Assembly (NCBI GenBank): GCA_946486375.1
Contig: CAMLTW010000004.1
Coordinates: forward strand, 124,001-188,000
DNA length: 64,000 nucleotides
Source of the DNA: an uncultured Rikenellaceae bacterium
Lineage (GTDB): Bacteria > Bacteroidota > Bacteroidia > Bacteroidales > Rikenellaceae
Reading direction: 5' to 3'
This document shows, piece after piece, positions 1-9,611 of the stretch. A program made the translations under genes and the position numbers. The notes under the pieces are model-generated. The model saw only the letters and a list, made by a program, of their open reading frames with translations, had not been told where the DNA came from and did no database searches. How positions within the stretch are numbered: the stretch's first letter is position 1; every line of letters begins with the position of its first letter.

Positions 1-3000
1 AATGTAGCTTTGTGGCCCCTGTTGCGCAAGGAAGTGATCGTGCGGGAATTTTCTTTCGACGGCGTGGTAGCCGATTATGCGGATACGGCGGGAGGGTTTT
101 CCCTGAAAGCCCGGCTGGGCGAACTGCGGCTGAAAGCCGATACGGTCAATCTGAAAACACACCGGGCCGAGATTCCGTCGCTGGAACTGACCGACGGCGT
201 GGCCCGTCTTTCGGTCGGCCCTTCCCGGCCCGATACCGCCGCTCAAAAACCGGTTTTGTGGAGATTTTCAGTCGGAACCGTAACGCTGAACCGGATCGAC
301 TTCGGCCTGACCCTGGCACCCGACACCGCAAAGCTCTCCGTTACGCTGGAGCAGGGTAAGCTGAACGGGTGCGTCGTCGATCTGGAAGATCAGGATGTAT
401 CGCTCGAAAGGCTCGTCCTGCAGGGCGGCGACTACCGGTTCCTCACCGACACGACCACCGCCGTACCGAAAAACGAAACGGCGATCCGCGACACCCTCCG
501 GCAGGATACCCTTTCCGACAAAAAGCCGTGGACGGTGACCGTAGCCCGAATCGAACTGACCGACAACAGCGGAGAGTACGGCCCGCTTCCGGTTCGAAGC
601 GATACTCTCCGAGTCCGTCCTTCCCAAACGTCTGCCTCCGGAACGAGCGGGCCGCCGGCACTTCCGGCTTTCGACCCCCACCACATCACCGTCACGAATC
701 TGAACCTGAGGGCGGATTCCCTTTACAACCGGGGAAACGATCTGAGCCTCGACCTCGAGCACCTGTCCCTGACCGAAACATCGGGGCCGGCGATCCGGAA
801 ATTGGCGGGAAGGTTCCGAATGGACAGCACGGGATACCTCTTAACCGGCCTGAACCTTCTCACCGAATCATCCTCCGTCACGGGAGACTTCCGGGCGGGT
901 TCCGGTATCGTCCGGATGGAACCGGCCACGCCGCTGAACATCCGGATGAACGCTTCCATAAACGGGGGCGAACTGCTGTTTTTCTACGCTCCCCCGAATC
1001 CGGAAATCCGGGAAATCCTGCAAAAGGAAACGCTTACGGCACAGGCCGCTCTTTCGGGCCGACTGGACGCGCTGAACATCGGGACGCTGAATCTGGGGTT
1101 GCCGGAGTATGTTTCGTTCCGGGCGAACGGAAACCTTCGCTCGCCGCTCGAACCGCATGAACTGAGCGGATTCCTGAAGCTGGAAGGAAACTTCAACCGA
1201 CTGGGCGATTTCCTGTCTCTGTTGCCCGACACCGCCCTGCGGCACCGGATCGCCATCCCGGCCCACCTGCACTTGCAGGGAACCGTCCGGGCCGACCGCG
1301 GCGACTACGCTCCCGTCCTTTCGCTGACCGTCCGGGATCAAGCACCGAGCGGCTTCCATTCCCCCCTGCTTCCGCCTTCGGGACAAGCCTCCGCAGCCCC
1401 TTCCGCACAACCGGGGGAAGCAGCGGATTCCGCTTCGGAACGCCTCTCTTTTTTCCCGACGACAAGCCTCGACTCCGTCACCGGCGCTCCGGCTTTAGGG
1501 TCGGACGAAACGGATTCCGCCGTGCGGCCGACCGGTCCGGCAGACGCTTTCGTATCCCGATGGAGAAAACGCCCGGATTCGTTTCCGGTCGCCGCTCAAC
1601 GACAGGCTCATATTCTTTCTTCGGCAGCACCCGTTTCCGTATCTTCGGATTCGCTGGCCGGAAATTCCGCGCTTGCCGCCCTTTCGGAGGCGGTTTTCGG
1701 ACTGGACTCCCTGTCCGGTCTTCCCGCTCCCTCCGAAGGAACGCTGGAAATCCGGGGCCACGTGAATCCGCACCTTAAACGATACGATATCGAACTGCAA
1801 ACCCTGGACTTTCCGCTGGGTGCTTTCCTTCCCCGCGACTCGTTGGGCCTGCTGACGCTGGAACTGACCGCACGCGGCGCCGGATTCGATCCTCTGGCCC
1901 ACGATACGGAAACGGAAGCACGACTGCACGCGGAAAAGCTGGAATACCGGGGATACGATTACGCCGGTTTGGGTCTGGAAGCCCGGCTGGAAAACGACAC
2001 GCTCACCGGAAGGCTCATCAGCGACAGCGAAGCGCTGCATCTCGACCTGGCGCTGGCCGGAACATTGACCCCTGAAAAACAAGAAGCGGAAATCCGGGGC
2101 GCGATCGACACCCTCGACCTTTACCGAATGCATCTGACGGGTCGGCCGCTGGCCTTTTCCGGGCTGGTGGACGCGGCCGCATCCGCTACCGAAGAAAAGA
2201 GCTATACCCTCCACACAGCACTGGACAGCATCGCCATCCTGACCGGGGAAAGGAGGAACACGCTCCGGCGCACCGTCGTCGACGCCCGTGCCGGACGGGA
2301 CTCCGTTCTCGTCCGTCTCGCCTCCGGGGATTTGTCGCTCCGATTCGCCTCCCCGGACGGAACCGACACCCTGCTGGCCCGGCTGAAAGAAACCGCAGAT
2401 ACCCTGTCCCGACAGCTCAGGGAACGGAACCTGAACATGATACCGGTTCAAATAGCGCTTCCGTCGTTCCGGATCGACCTGGCAGCAGGCCCCGACAACA
2501 TCCTGAACAACTTCCTGCTCATGCAGGGATTCCGTTTCCGGCGGATGAGCCTGAACGCCGTTTCCGGGCCGGAACAGCCGCTTCGGTTGAATCTGACGGC
2601 CAATCGTTTCGCAGCCAAGGGAATCGTGCTGGACACTCTCGGAGCCGGGATCGCCCGGCAGGAGCATCGGTTGAACTATTACGTCCGCATGGCCAACAGC
2701 CCGACCAACACGGATCAGGTGGGCCTGCTGGCCCTTTATGGAAACGTCGTCCGGGATTCGGCCGAAATCAACCTGTGGCAACGCGACCGCTACGGTCGGG
2801 AAGGATTCCGCTTCGGCATCGCGGCCACGCTGGGAGACAGTTCCGTAACCCTCCGTCTGTTTCCCGACAATCCGTTGCTGGGCTTCAACCGGTGGAGCGT
2901 CAATCCGAACAACTTCCTGACCTACCGTTTCGACAAACGGCTTTATGCCGACATCGACCTGAAACGGGAAGGACAGCGGTTCGCCGTGCAATCGGCCATC

Positions 3001-5124
3001 CTGCCGGACATTCGGCAAGGAGCCGTCCGGGTGGAGGCGGAAGGAATCGACATCGACTCGACGCTGGTGCTGCTGCCGACCGCCCCGCCGGTGGGCGGTA
3101 TTCTGAACACCGATTTGTTGCTGGGCATGGCGGGCAAGGACATCCACGTCGAAGGCGATGTGCGGGTGACCGATCTGCAGTACGACCGAAAACGGATCGG
3201 CACCGTGGACCTCGACCTGCTCTATCTGCTCACCGAAGGAAAGCAGGATGCGGAAGTCGACCTGAAACTGGACGGACAACGGGCCATCGTCGCCAGAGGC
3301 ACTTACCGTCCGTCGGCACCGGACAGCGCTTTGAGCGCCGTCGTCAACATCCCCGGTATTCCGTTGGCAGCGGCGAACCCCTTCCTGCCGTCCGACATGG
3401 CTCGGCTGAGCGGTCGGCTGACCGGAAGCGTGGAAGCGGCCGGATCGACCGCGCATCCCCTGCTTAACGGCAGCCTCCAGTTCGACACCACCCGCGTGAC
3501 TGTCCCCCTGATCGGAACCGGATTCGACTTCTCCCTCGAACCCATCCGGGTAGCGGACAGTCGCATCCTGTTCAACCGCTACTCCATCCGCCCTCCCAAC
3601 AGCCAGCCCCTCACGATCAACGGCAACGTGAATCTTTCGGATTTCGCCGCCATTACTACCGATTTGACGGTTTCCGCCACCGATTTCCAGGCGATCGATG
3701 TCGCCCGCAGCGCCGGTTCCCAGGTTTACGGAAAAGCGGCGCTCGACCTGAACGCTTCGGTCAGGGGCCCCGTAAACGACCTCTCGATCCGGGGAAACGT
3801 GGAGGTGCTGAACAGTACGGACGTAACCTATGTCCTGCGAAATTCGCCTCTGAGCGTGAAAAACCAGCAGCAGAACATCGTGACTTTCGTTTCCTTCCGC
3901 GATTCCACGGAAGTCTGGGAACACGAAACCGAAGAAGAGGTTCGGGTCAACCGGCTCGATCTGCTGGTCAATGCGACGATCGAGCAGGGCGTGGAAATGA
4001 CGGTCAACCTTTCGGAAGACGGCAACAACCGGATCGACGTGGAAGGAGGCGGCAACCTGACCTACACCGTCAACCGGCTCGGAGATAGCCGGTTCGCCGG
4101 CCGCTACACCCTATCGGGAGGCACCGTGCGTTACACGCCGCCCCTGATCTCGGAAAAAATCTTCAACATCGACGAAGGAAGCTACATCGAATGGACGGGC
4201 GATATCGCCGATCCGACCGTCAACATCATCGCCACCGAAACCGTCAACACCACCGTCACGGGGGAAGACAAAAACAGCAGGCAGGTCAATTTCGACATCA
4301 CGGTAAACATCAAAAACTCCCTGAACGACCTGGCCGTGACCTTCGACCTTTCGGCACCGCAGGATTTGACCATCCAGAACCAGCTCAGTTCCCTGACGGC
4401 GGAACAGCGTTCCACGCAGGCCATGAATCTGCTCATCTACAACACCTATACCGGCCCCGGCACCACCGCCAAAGCCAACACCAACAACCCGCTCAACAAT
4501 TTCATCGAAAAAGAATTGAACCAGTGGGCCCGGAACAACCTGAAAGGGGTCGACCTGAGTTTCGGCATCGACACCTACGACCAGTATACGGCCACGGGCG
4601 AGAGCGCCCGCACCGATTACTCCTACCAGTTGTCAAAGAATTTCTTCGATGACCGGATCCGGGTAATCGTCGGCGGACGATACAGCACCAACGCCGATCC
4701 GAACGAAAACCTGGAAGAAAACCTGATCGACGACATTGCGCTGGAATACATGCTCAACCGACGGCACACGATGTTCCTGAAAGTGTTCCGGCACACGGAC
4801 TACGAAAGCATCCTCGAAGGGGAAATCACCCAGACCGGATTCGGATTCGTCATGCGCCGGAAACTCCTGAGGCTGGGCGACCTGTTCCGGTTCCGGAAAT
4901 ACCGGCAGGAACGGCGGGCGGAAAAAGAAGCCTTCCGCCGGGCCGCTGCCGGACTGCCTCCCGATACGCTGTCCGCTCCGACCGGACAGGCCCCTGCGGA
5001 AGCCGACCGGACAGGACGGGAAACGCCTCCGGAAAACGGGGAAATACGCCCTGTACCGATAATCGGAAGCGATGCGGAAGAAAGGAAACTCCAACCGGAA
5101 ACAGATGACGCCAAAAATGAATAG
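1..5124 (+). CDS. tamB: TamB-like translocation/assembly module protein (5' end outside window)
   Basis: Large inner-membrane-anchored periplasmic protein of the TamB/AsmA-like (DUF490) family, thought to bridge the inner and outer membranes and work with an Omp85 partner. The frame is open to the left edge (codons 1-9 encode N-V-A), so the N-terminal anchor is missing and about 1707 residues are visible. The body is long runs of beta-strand-like repeats typical of TamB. The C-terminal part (roughly residues 1150-1580) carries the conserved DUF490-like region ending near a GFGFVMRRK segment. Two features stand out: a Ser/Ala/Pro-rich insertion at about residues 450-580 and a charged tail after residue 1600. 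The tamA-like gene begins before the tamB stop codon, which supports coupled expression. Family assignment is confident; the fine function is inferred. Confidence 0.9.
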   Translation, partial: NVALWPLLRKEVIVREFSFDGVVADYADTAGGFSLKARLGELRLKADTVNLKTHRAEIPSLELTDGVARLSVGPSRPDTAAQKPVLWRFSVGTVTLNRIDFGLTLAPDTAKLSVTLEQGKLNGCVVDLEDQDVSLERLVLQGGDYRFLTDTTTAVPKNETAIRDTLRQDTLSDKKPWTVTVARIELTDNSGEYGPLPVRSDTLRVRPSQTSASGTSGPPALPAFDPHHITVTNLNLRADSLYNRGNDLSLDLEHLSLTETSGPAIRKLAGRFRMDSTGYLLTGLNLLTESSSVTGDFRAGSGIVRMEPATPLNIRMNASINGGELLFFYAPPNPEIREILQKETLTAQAALSGRLDALNIGTLNLGLPEYVSFRANGNLRSPLEPHELSGFLKLEGNFNRLGDFLSLLPDTALRHRIAIPAHLHLQGTVRADRGDYAPVLSLTVRDQAPSGFHSPLLPPSGQASAAPSAQPGEAADSASERLSFFPTTSLDSVTGAPALGSDETDSAVRPTGPADAFVSRWRKRPDSFPVAAQRQAHILSSAAPVSVSSDSLAGNSALAALSEAVFGLDSLSGLPAPSEGTLEIRGHVNPHLKRYDIELQTLDFPLGAFLPRDSLGLLTLELTARGAGFDPLAHDTETEARLHAEKLEYRGYDYAGLGLEARLENDTLTGRLISDSEALHLDLALAGTLTPEKQEAEIRGAIDTLDLYRMHLTGRPLAFSGLVDAAASATEEKSYTLHTALDSIAILTGERRNTLRRTVVDARAGRDSVLVRLASGDLSLRFASPDGTDTLLARLKETADTLSRQLRERNLNMIPVQIALPSFRIDLAAGPDNILNNFLLMQGFRFRRMSLNAVSGPEQPLRLNLTANRFAAKGIVLDTLGAGIARQEHRLNYYVRMANSPTNTDQVGLLALYGNVVRDSAEINLWQRDRYGREGFRFGIAATLGDSSVTLRLFPDNPLLGFNRWSVNPNNFLTYRFDKRLYADIDLKREGQRFAVQSAILPDIRQGAVRVEAEGIDIDSTLVLLPTAPPVGGILNTDLLLGMAGKDIHVEGDVRVTDLQYDRKRIGTVDLDLLYLLTEGKQDAEVDLKLDGQRAIVARGTYRPSAPDSALSAVVNIPGIPLAAANPFLPSDMARLSGRLTGSVEAAGSTAHPLLNGSLQFDTTRVTVPLIGTGFDFSLEPIRVADSRILFNRYSIRPPNSQPLTINGNVNLSDFAAITTDLTVSATDFQAIDVARSAGSQVYGKAALDLNASVRGPVNDLSIRGNVEVLNSTDVTYVLRNSPLSVKNQQQNIVTFVSFRDSTEVWEHETEEEVRVNRLDLLVNATIEQGVEMTVNLSEDGNNRIDVEGGGNLTYTVNRLGDSRFAGRYTLSGGTVRYTPPLISEKIFNIDEGSYIEWTGDIADPTVNIIATETVNTTVTGEDKNSRQVNFDITVNIKNSLNDLAVTFDLSAPQDLTIQNQLSSLTAEQRSTQAMNLLIYNTYTGPGTTAKANTNNPLNNFIEKELNQWARNNLKGVDLSFGIDTYDQYTATGESARTDYSYQLSKNFFDDRIRVIVGGRYSTNADPNENLEENLIDDIALEYMLNRRHTMFLKVFRHTDYESILEGEITQTGFGFVMRRKLLRLGDLFRFRKYRQERRAEKEAFRRAAAGLPPDTLSAPTGQAPAEADRTGRETPPENGEIRPVPIIGSDAEERKLQPETDDAKNE

Positions 5125-7423
5125 ATGCCTGACACTCCTTGGTGCAGCGGGATCGGTCGTCCTGCTGCTGACCGCCTGTTCCACCACCAAACGGCTGGCG
5201 GACGGGGAAGCGCTTTACACGGGCGTCAAAAAAATGAAGATCGAATCCGAAGTCGGGGAAAAGACACCAGGCAGCGTGGTTTCGGCCGTCAAAGCCCCGC
5301 TGTCGGTTAAACCGAACAATCCCCTTTTCAGCCCTTACGTCCGCACGCCGCTGCCCATCGGCCTGTGGGCCTACAATTACCTGTACACCCCGAAACAGAA
5401 GGGATTCAAACACTGGCTTTACATGCGGCTGGCGAAAAAGCCCGTCCTGATTTCCGACGTGCAGCCCGATTTGCGGGTAAAAATGGTGGAAGACATCCTG
5501 GACAACAACGGGTATTTCAATTCGACCGCCCGTTACGAGTTGCTGTACAGCAAGCACAATCCGAAAAAAGCGCGGATATCCTATCGGGTAGAGCTGCCGG
5601 CACCGTTCACGTACGGAAGCATCGAATATCCCTCCGTCGCTTCCCCCGTCACCCGGCTGATCGACAGCCTCCGTCCGGGCACCCTGCTCCATTCCGGATC
5701 GAGGTACAGCATCGACACCCTGACCGCTGAACGGAACCGGCTGACCTATGAGCTGCGGAACCGGGGATATTATTACTTCCGGCCGGAATACCTGCTCTAT
5801 CAGGCCGACACTACGCAGCAGCCCCTGAAAGCGGACATGCGGATGGTGATGGCCCGCGGGATTCCGTCGGCAGCCCTGAAGTCCTATCGAGTGGGACAGA
5901 TCGACGTGCTGTTGCAAAACGTGGAAGCGGGCCCGTGGGACACGCTCCGTTACGACCGGATGACGGTGGTTTACCAAAAACCGTTGAAAATCCGCCGCCG
6001 CGTGCTGGCCCGGGCCGTGGACATCACGCCGGGAGAGCAATATTCGGTGGACGCCCAGAACCGGACGCAGACCAACCTGAACAAGCTCGGCATCTTCCGG
6101 TACGTCAACCTGAACGTCACGCCGCTCGACTCGCTGAAGGGAAGCGACTCGCTGAACGTGATGATCGACGCCGCTTTTGACCGGCCCATCGAAGCCGAGT
6201 TCGAGGTGGACGTTACCTCCAAGTCGAACAGCTTTCTGGGGCCGGGGATCATTTTCACCGTCAGCAACAACAACCTGTTCCGGGGAGGCGAAGTGCTGGC
6301 CCTCAACCTGAAGGGCTCTTACGAATGGCAGACCGGAAAAAAAGAGCCGGGAGAAAGCTCTTCCCTGCTCAATTCCTACGAACTGGGGATCAACACCACC
6401 CTGGGCATTCCCCGAATGCTGGCGCCCCGTTTCATTCCCCGCAGTTCCCGGTACCCCGCCCGCACCACCTTCCAGCTGGGGGTGGACTGGATGAACCGGC
6501 CCAAATTCTTTCACCTCGTTTCCTTCGGAGGATCGGCCGGATACGACTTTCAGTCTTCCGCCAACAGCTACCACAACCTGACCGTCTTCAAGCTGGTGTA
6601 CAACAACCTGCTCAGCACGACCGAATCCTTCGACAAAACGATGGAAGAAAACCCTGCCATCGCATTGAGTTTCAAAGACCAGTTCATTCCCTCCATGAAC
6701 TACACCTACACGTTCGACAAAACCTACGGAGACGGACGCAACCGGCTGTTCTGGCAGAACAGCATCACGCAGGCGGGAAACATCCTGGCCGGAGCCATGG
6801 GACTTTTCAAGGCCAAAAAGCCGTGGAGAATCTTCGGCATCGAATTTTCCCAATTCATCCGGAACGTCTCTGAAATCAAGTTCTACCACCGGGTGGGCCG
6901 GGACAACTGGATCGCTTCCCGTTTCCTGGTCGGAATCGGATACGCCTACGGCAACTCCAGGGAAATGCCTTACAGCGAACAGTTCTACATCGGAGGGGCC
7001 AACAGCATCCGCGCGTTCACCGTCCGGTCGCTGGGGCCGGGAAGCTACCGCCCCCCGAAGGACGAGCCGAACGGATACTGGGATCAAACGGGGAACTTCA
7101 AGCTGGAGGCCAACGTCGAATATCGGTTCGGAATCTTCAACCGGCTGCACGGAGCCGTCTTCCTGGACGCCGGCAACATCTGGCTGCTGAAAAACGATCC
7201 GGCCCGGCCCGGCGGAAAACTCCGGTGGAAAGGTTTCTGGAACGAAATTGCCCTCGGCACCGGCGTGGGGCTCCGGTACGACATCAGCTATCTGGTGCTG
7301 CGGGCCGATCTGGGCATCGGCATCCATACCCCCTACAAGAACCCGGACAAGCACGGCTATTACAACATCCAGAGCTTCAAGGACGGGTTGGGTTTCCACC
7401 TGGCCATTGGCTATCCCTTCTGA
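5105..7423 (+). CDS. tamA: TamA/BamA-family outer-membrane lipoprotein (Omp85 superfamily)
   Basis: Omp85-superfamily outer-membrane protein that probably partners TamB. The N-terminus is a lipoprotein signal with lipobox LLTAC (Cys about 20 residues after the ATG at 5117). POTRA-like segments follow, then a C-terminal 16-strand-type barrel (surface antigen domain) with the lid-loop motif GGANSIRAF near residue 640 and a terminal phenylalanine (IGYPF). A lipidated TamA is a known Bacteroidota variant. Possible starts are ATG at 5072, 5105 and 5117. I favour 5105 or 5117 because they place a short basic stretch directly before the hydrophobic core. All overlap the end of tamB, which ends at 5124, implying translational coupling. 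Length (768-772 residues) fits the family. Confidence 0.9.
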   Translation: MTPKMNRCLTLLGAAGSVVLLLTACSTTKRLADGEALYTGVKKMKIESEVGEKTPGSVVSAVKAPLSVKPNNPLFSPYVRTPLPIGLWAYNYLYTPKQKGFKHWLYMRLAKKPVLISDVQPDLRVKMVEDILDNNGYFNSTARYELLYSKHNPKKARISYRVELPAPFTYGSIEYPSVASPVTRLIDSLRPGTLLHSGSRYSIDTLTAERNRLTYELRNRGYYYFRPEYLLYQADTTQQPLKADMRMVMARGIPSAALKSYRVGQIDVLLQNVEAGPWDTLRYDRMTVVYQKPLKIRRRVLARAVDITPGEQYSVDAQNRTQTNLNKLGIFRYVNLNVTPLDSLKGSDSLNVMIDAAFDRPIEAEFEVDVTSKSNSFLGPGIIFTVSNNNLFRGGEVLALNLKGSYEWQTGKKEPGESSSLLNSYELGINTTLGIPRMLAPRFIPRSSRYPARTTFQLGVDWMNRPKFFHLVSFGGSAGYDFQSSANSYHNLTVFKLVYNNLLSTTESFDKTMEENPAIALSFKDQFIPSMNYTYTFDKTYGDGRNRLFWQNSITQAGNILAGAMGLFKAKKPWRIFGIEFSQFIRNVSEIKFYHRVGRDNWIASRFLVGIGYAYGNSREMPYSEQFYIGGANSIRAFTVRSLGPGSYRPPKDEPNGYWDQTGNFKLEANVEYRFGIFNRLHGAVFLDAGNIWLLKNDPARPGGKLRWKGFWNEIALGTGVGLRYDISYLVLRADLGIGIHTPYKNPDKHGYYNIQSFKDGLGFHLAIGYPF

Positions 7424-7670
7424 CCCCGGTTCCGGCATCCGACCGAAACCGGACTAAAAAACCGTTCCCGAGCAGCCTCGGAAATGTCCGAAGGCCGATA
7501 ATCAGAGGCAAGCGTCCTGTCTTTCGGCCACTTCTCAACCGCAGCCCGCAGTCATTCCGCAGGAATGGTGCGGAAAAGGCGCCGGGAAGTAGCATCCACA
7601 ACCGATTATGCCCTGACCTTGAGGCGCCGCGTCGCGAGGATCTCTTCGCAGGCCGCAACCCATTGCAATG

Positions 7671-7714
7671 CGTCATTCCGAGCGCAGCCGAAGGCGAAGC
7701 GTGGGAATCTCTGT
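7671..7714 (+). repeat. Dispersed intergenic repeat, copy 1
   Basis: A 44-nt element starting CGTCATTCCGAGCG and ending GGGAATCTCTGT. It aligns without gaps to copy 2 at 7897-7940, with matching ends and a more diverged centre. The general form (GTCATTC..GAG..GAAG..GAATCT) resembles dispersed intergenic repeats seen in many bacterial genomes. Confidence 0.6.
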
Positions 7715-7739
7715 CTGTTTTCGTCATTATATTAACCGG

Positions 7740-7779
7740 AGATGCTCACGTCGCAACTTCGTTGCTCCTCAGCATGACG
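7740..7779 (-). repeat. Dispersed intergenic repeat, inverted copy
   Basis: Read on the minus strand this 40-nt piece begins CGTCATGCTGAGGAGC and ends CGTGAGCATCT, matching the core of copies 1 and 2 in the opposite orientation. With them it could let a transcript fold into a long hairpin. Confidence 0.5.
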
Positions 7780-7896
7780 CAAGGTATTGATGTTTCGAAA
7801 AGGCAGGAAGCCCTCGCTACAAACCGTCATTCAGAACCGAAGGACACCGCAAAGGCATAGAGGGTTCAGACGGGCAGAAAGACCGCACCTCCATTG

Positions 7897-7940
7897 CGTC
7901 ATGCCGAGCGGAGCCGCAGGCAGAGCGTGAGCGTCTCTGT
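7897..7940 (+). repeat. Dispersed intergenic repeat, copy 2
   Basis: A 44-nt element beginning CGTCATGCCGAGCGGAG and ending GCGTCTCTGT. It has the same length as the copy at 7671-7714 and is colinear with it. Confidence 0.6.
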
Positions 7941-8059
7941 TTAGTATAACAACAGAAATAAATTATCGAAGATTAACCTGCCTTCGGCGGTTTTCGCTGC
8001 TTCCGCTCGACAGGAAATGAACGTTAGCGCATAACCTCAGACGGATGTTACCTTCTTAC

Positions 8060-8262
8060 AGTCGGTTAGCTCGTCTTGCTTCGCAGACCTCGGTTTATCT
8101 TCCCTTACGGTCGATTAGCTCATCCGGCCTTGCGGCCGATTTCGGTTTATCTTCCCTGCGGTCGATTAGCTCATCCTGCCTTGCGGCCGATTTCGGTTTA
8201 TCTTCTCTGCGGGCGATTAGCTCATCCTGCCTTGCGGCTGATTTCGGTTTCCTCCCTGCGCC
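8060..8262. repeat. Tandem repeat, unit 51-52 bp, about 3.5 copies plus a degenerate leading copy
   Basis: The unit starts CGGTTTATCTTCC, continues through CGATTAGCTCATCC and ends CCTTGCGGCCGATTT. Unit starts are at 8091, 8143, 8194 and 8245, giving periods of 52, 51 and 51; a decayed half-unit lies at 8060-8090. Copies differ by only a few bases. Because 51 is a multiple of three, the array stays open in several frames, which creates a false repetitive protein. It is not a CRISPR: there are no unique spacers. Confidence 0.85.
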
Positions 8263-8386
8263 TTATCCGTGTCGTTCCTTGCGGGACGACCACGGGCTGC
8301 GGTCGGGGAGTTCGCAATGACGGAAGGTGTGGGAGATTCCGGAAAGCGAGAAGATCGTCCGACCACTCGTGAATGCGGTCGCCTTT

Positions 8387-9229
8387 TTATTTTACAACTT
8401 TCTTTTCCCGTTGCGCGATCACCCGGATGCTTTCTTCCGCGGCGGGCAGTTCCTCCGGCATCATGCCTCCCAGTTCCGCGATCTCCCTGCGCACCGCCTT
8501 CCCGATTTCATAATGCAGACGTTCGGCCTCCTCCAGGGTCCTGGCTTTCCCTTTCTCCAGTTCCCGGCTGGTGCGGGTCACCCGCCGCAAATTGGCGGCA
8601 AGCTCGGTACTGTCCATATAATCGAGCACCCGATCCCCTTTCCGAAGTCCCTTCCGCTCCCGCAGCCGGGCGCCATCCAACCCTCCGTACAATCCCATGT
8701 AACCGCGGGCCTCAAAAGCCGCGTAGTCCTCCGGCCTGATCGCTCCGATCCGCCAGGCCGCCGACGCCAGTTCCTGATTGCGGTACCTCATTTCATCCCG
8801 CAGGAACAAACGCCTTTCCTCTTCCGAACTCTCTCCCTCCCCCCTGCGCTCTTCGATCTCCTGCAGCCGGGCCTGAAAAGCGAAATAGGTCTGTCCCAGC
8901 GCCACCACTTCTTTCCGGGGGTCGCCGTTGAGCACGATCAGATAACAGGCATAGCGCGACAACCGTACGCTGGGCAACCGGCGTCCCTTTCCGAACCGGC
9001 TCCGGGAAGGCGTCGTATATTCGGCAAAATGATCCTCGATCTCCTCCCCGCTGTTCCGACAGGCTTCCCTGGCCCGGTCGATTACCCGGACGAAACCGGC
9101 ATAGCGGGCATATCCCAGCGCTTCGGCCAGCTCCCTGGCATCCCAATACTCCATGCCGTTCGCGTCCGTATGCCGAAGCTGCTCAAACCGGGATACGGAC
9201 GTCCCGCTGCCTGTCATTGCGTTTTCCAT
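8387..9229 (-). CDS. dinD: DinD-like DNA-damage-inducible protein D
   Basis: Homologue of DinD (280 residues here, close to the usual length of about 275). In E. coli, DinD is a LexA-regulated protein that modulates RecA filaments. The N-terminus has the family signature NGMEYWDARELAEALGY (a BRO-N-like fold). The rest is helix-rich and charged, with LGQTYFAFQ and an acidic GEGESSEEE linker. The frame extends further upstream, but the extra 91 residues are low-complexity and Arg-rich. I chose ATG 9229 because it leaves about 20 residues before the conserved core; ATG 9262 is the alternative. No E. coli-type LexA box is visible upstream. The gene is flanked by repeats and a tRNA gene. Confidence 0.85.
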   Translation of the reverse strand: MENAMTGSGTSVSRFEQLRHTDANGMEYWDARELAEALGYARYAGFVRVIDRAREACRNSGEEIEDHFAEYTTPSRSRFGKGRRLPSVRLSRYACYLIVLNGDPRKEVVALGQTYFAFQARLQEIEERRGEGESSEEERRLFLRDEMRYRNQELASAAWRIGAIRPEDYAAFEARGYMGLYGGLDGARLRERKGLRKGDRVLDYMDSTELAANLRRVTRTSRELEKGKARTLEEAERLHYEIGKAVRREIAELGGMMPEELPAAEESIRVIAQREKKVVK

Positions 9230-9552
9230 CTTGCTGCGTTTATGGGAATTCTCCCTTTCCATTTTCGCATGCAAGTGCAAATTTCCTGCCCGATTCGCCC
9301 CCGACGCCGAACCCCGGATCGTATGAAAGGGCCCGAAAGCACGGAAACCGTTTCCCGATCGGGTTCGCTCCGCATCCGGGTACTCTCTGCAAGCGCCCTC
9401 GGACAAAACCCGAAACAGCCGCCCACGAAAAAGCCCGGCAAAGTCCCGCATATTCGTGTAATCCGGTTGCCCTTTGGAATATACGCCGGGAAAGGAGAAC
9501 AAAGAGGGGAACGTTTTATAAGAAAAATAGATAACTCATAATGGGCCTAAAC
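9230..9552. other. Upstream region of the dinD-like gene
   Basis: About 320 bp between the dinD-like start and the terminator at 9553-9588. It can be read as an N-terminal extension of the dinD frame, but that stretch has no recognisable domain. I see no clear TAnnTTTG element for the minus strand here. Confidence 0.45.
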
Positions 9553-9588
9553 AAAAACCGCCTCCACGCATACGTGGAAGCGGTTTTT
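9553..9588. terminator. Bidirectional hairpin terminator
   Basis: Near-perfect inverted repeat: AAAAACCGC-CTCCACG paired with CGTGGA-AGCGGTTTTT around a short loop, with A/T runs on both sides. It lies directly downstream of the minus-strand tRNA-Arg and most likely ends that transcript. Confidence 0.8.
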
Positions 9589-9611
9589 AGAAAAAGGCAT
9601 TCAATAGGCGT

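Larger units (their letters stand above)
7424..8386. other. Gene-free 960-bp stretch rich in degenerate repeats
   Basis: I find no credible gene here. Open frames exist, but they read through repeats and have no recognisable domain or plausible start. The stretch holds three copies of a 40-44 nt dispersed element (7671-7714, 7740-7779 inverted, 7897-7940) and a 51-bp tandem repeat (about 8060-8262). It separates the plus-strand tam genes from the minus-strand dinD-like gene, so it lies between convergent transcription units. Confidence 0.75.

Noticed and set aside
1495..3924. Long open frame on the minus strand inside tamB
   Set aside because: Antisense shadow created by the GC-rich codon bias of tamB; the product is Gly/Gln/Arg-rich with no domain and no promoter.
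4850..7438. Long open frame on the minus strand opposite tamA
   Set aside because: Same cause: antisense to a confident TamA gene, composition unlike a real protein.
8060..8262. Possible CRISPR array
   Set aside because: Contiguous 51-bp units without unique spacers and no cas genes nearby.
8045..8372. Repetitive proteins encoded in the tandem-repeat array
   Set aside because: Open only because the 51-bp unit is a multiple of three; several frames are open at once and no ribosome site is present.
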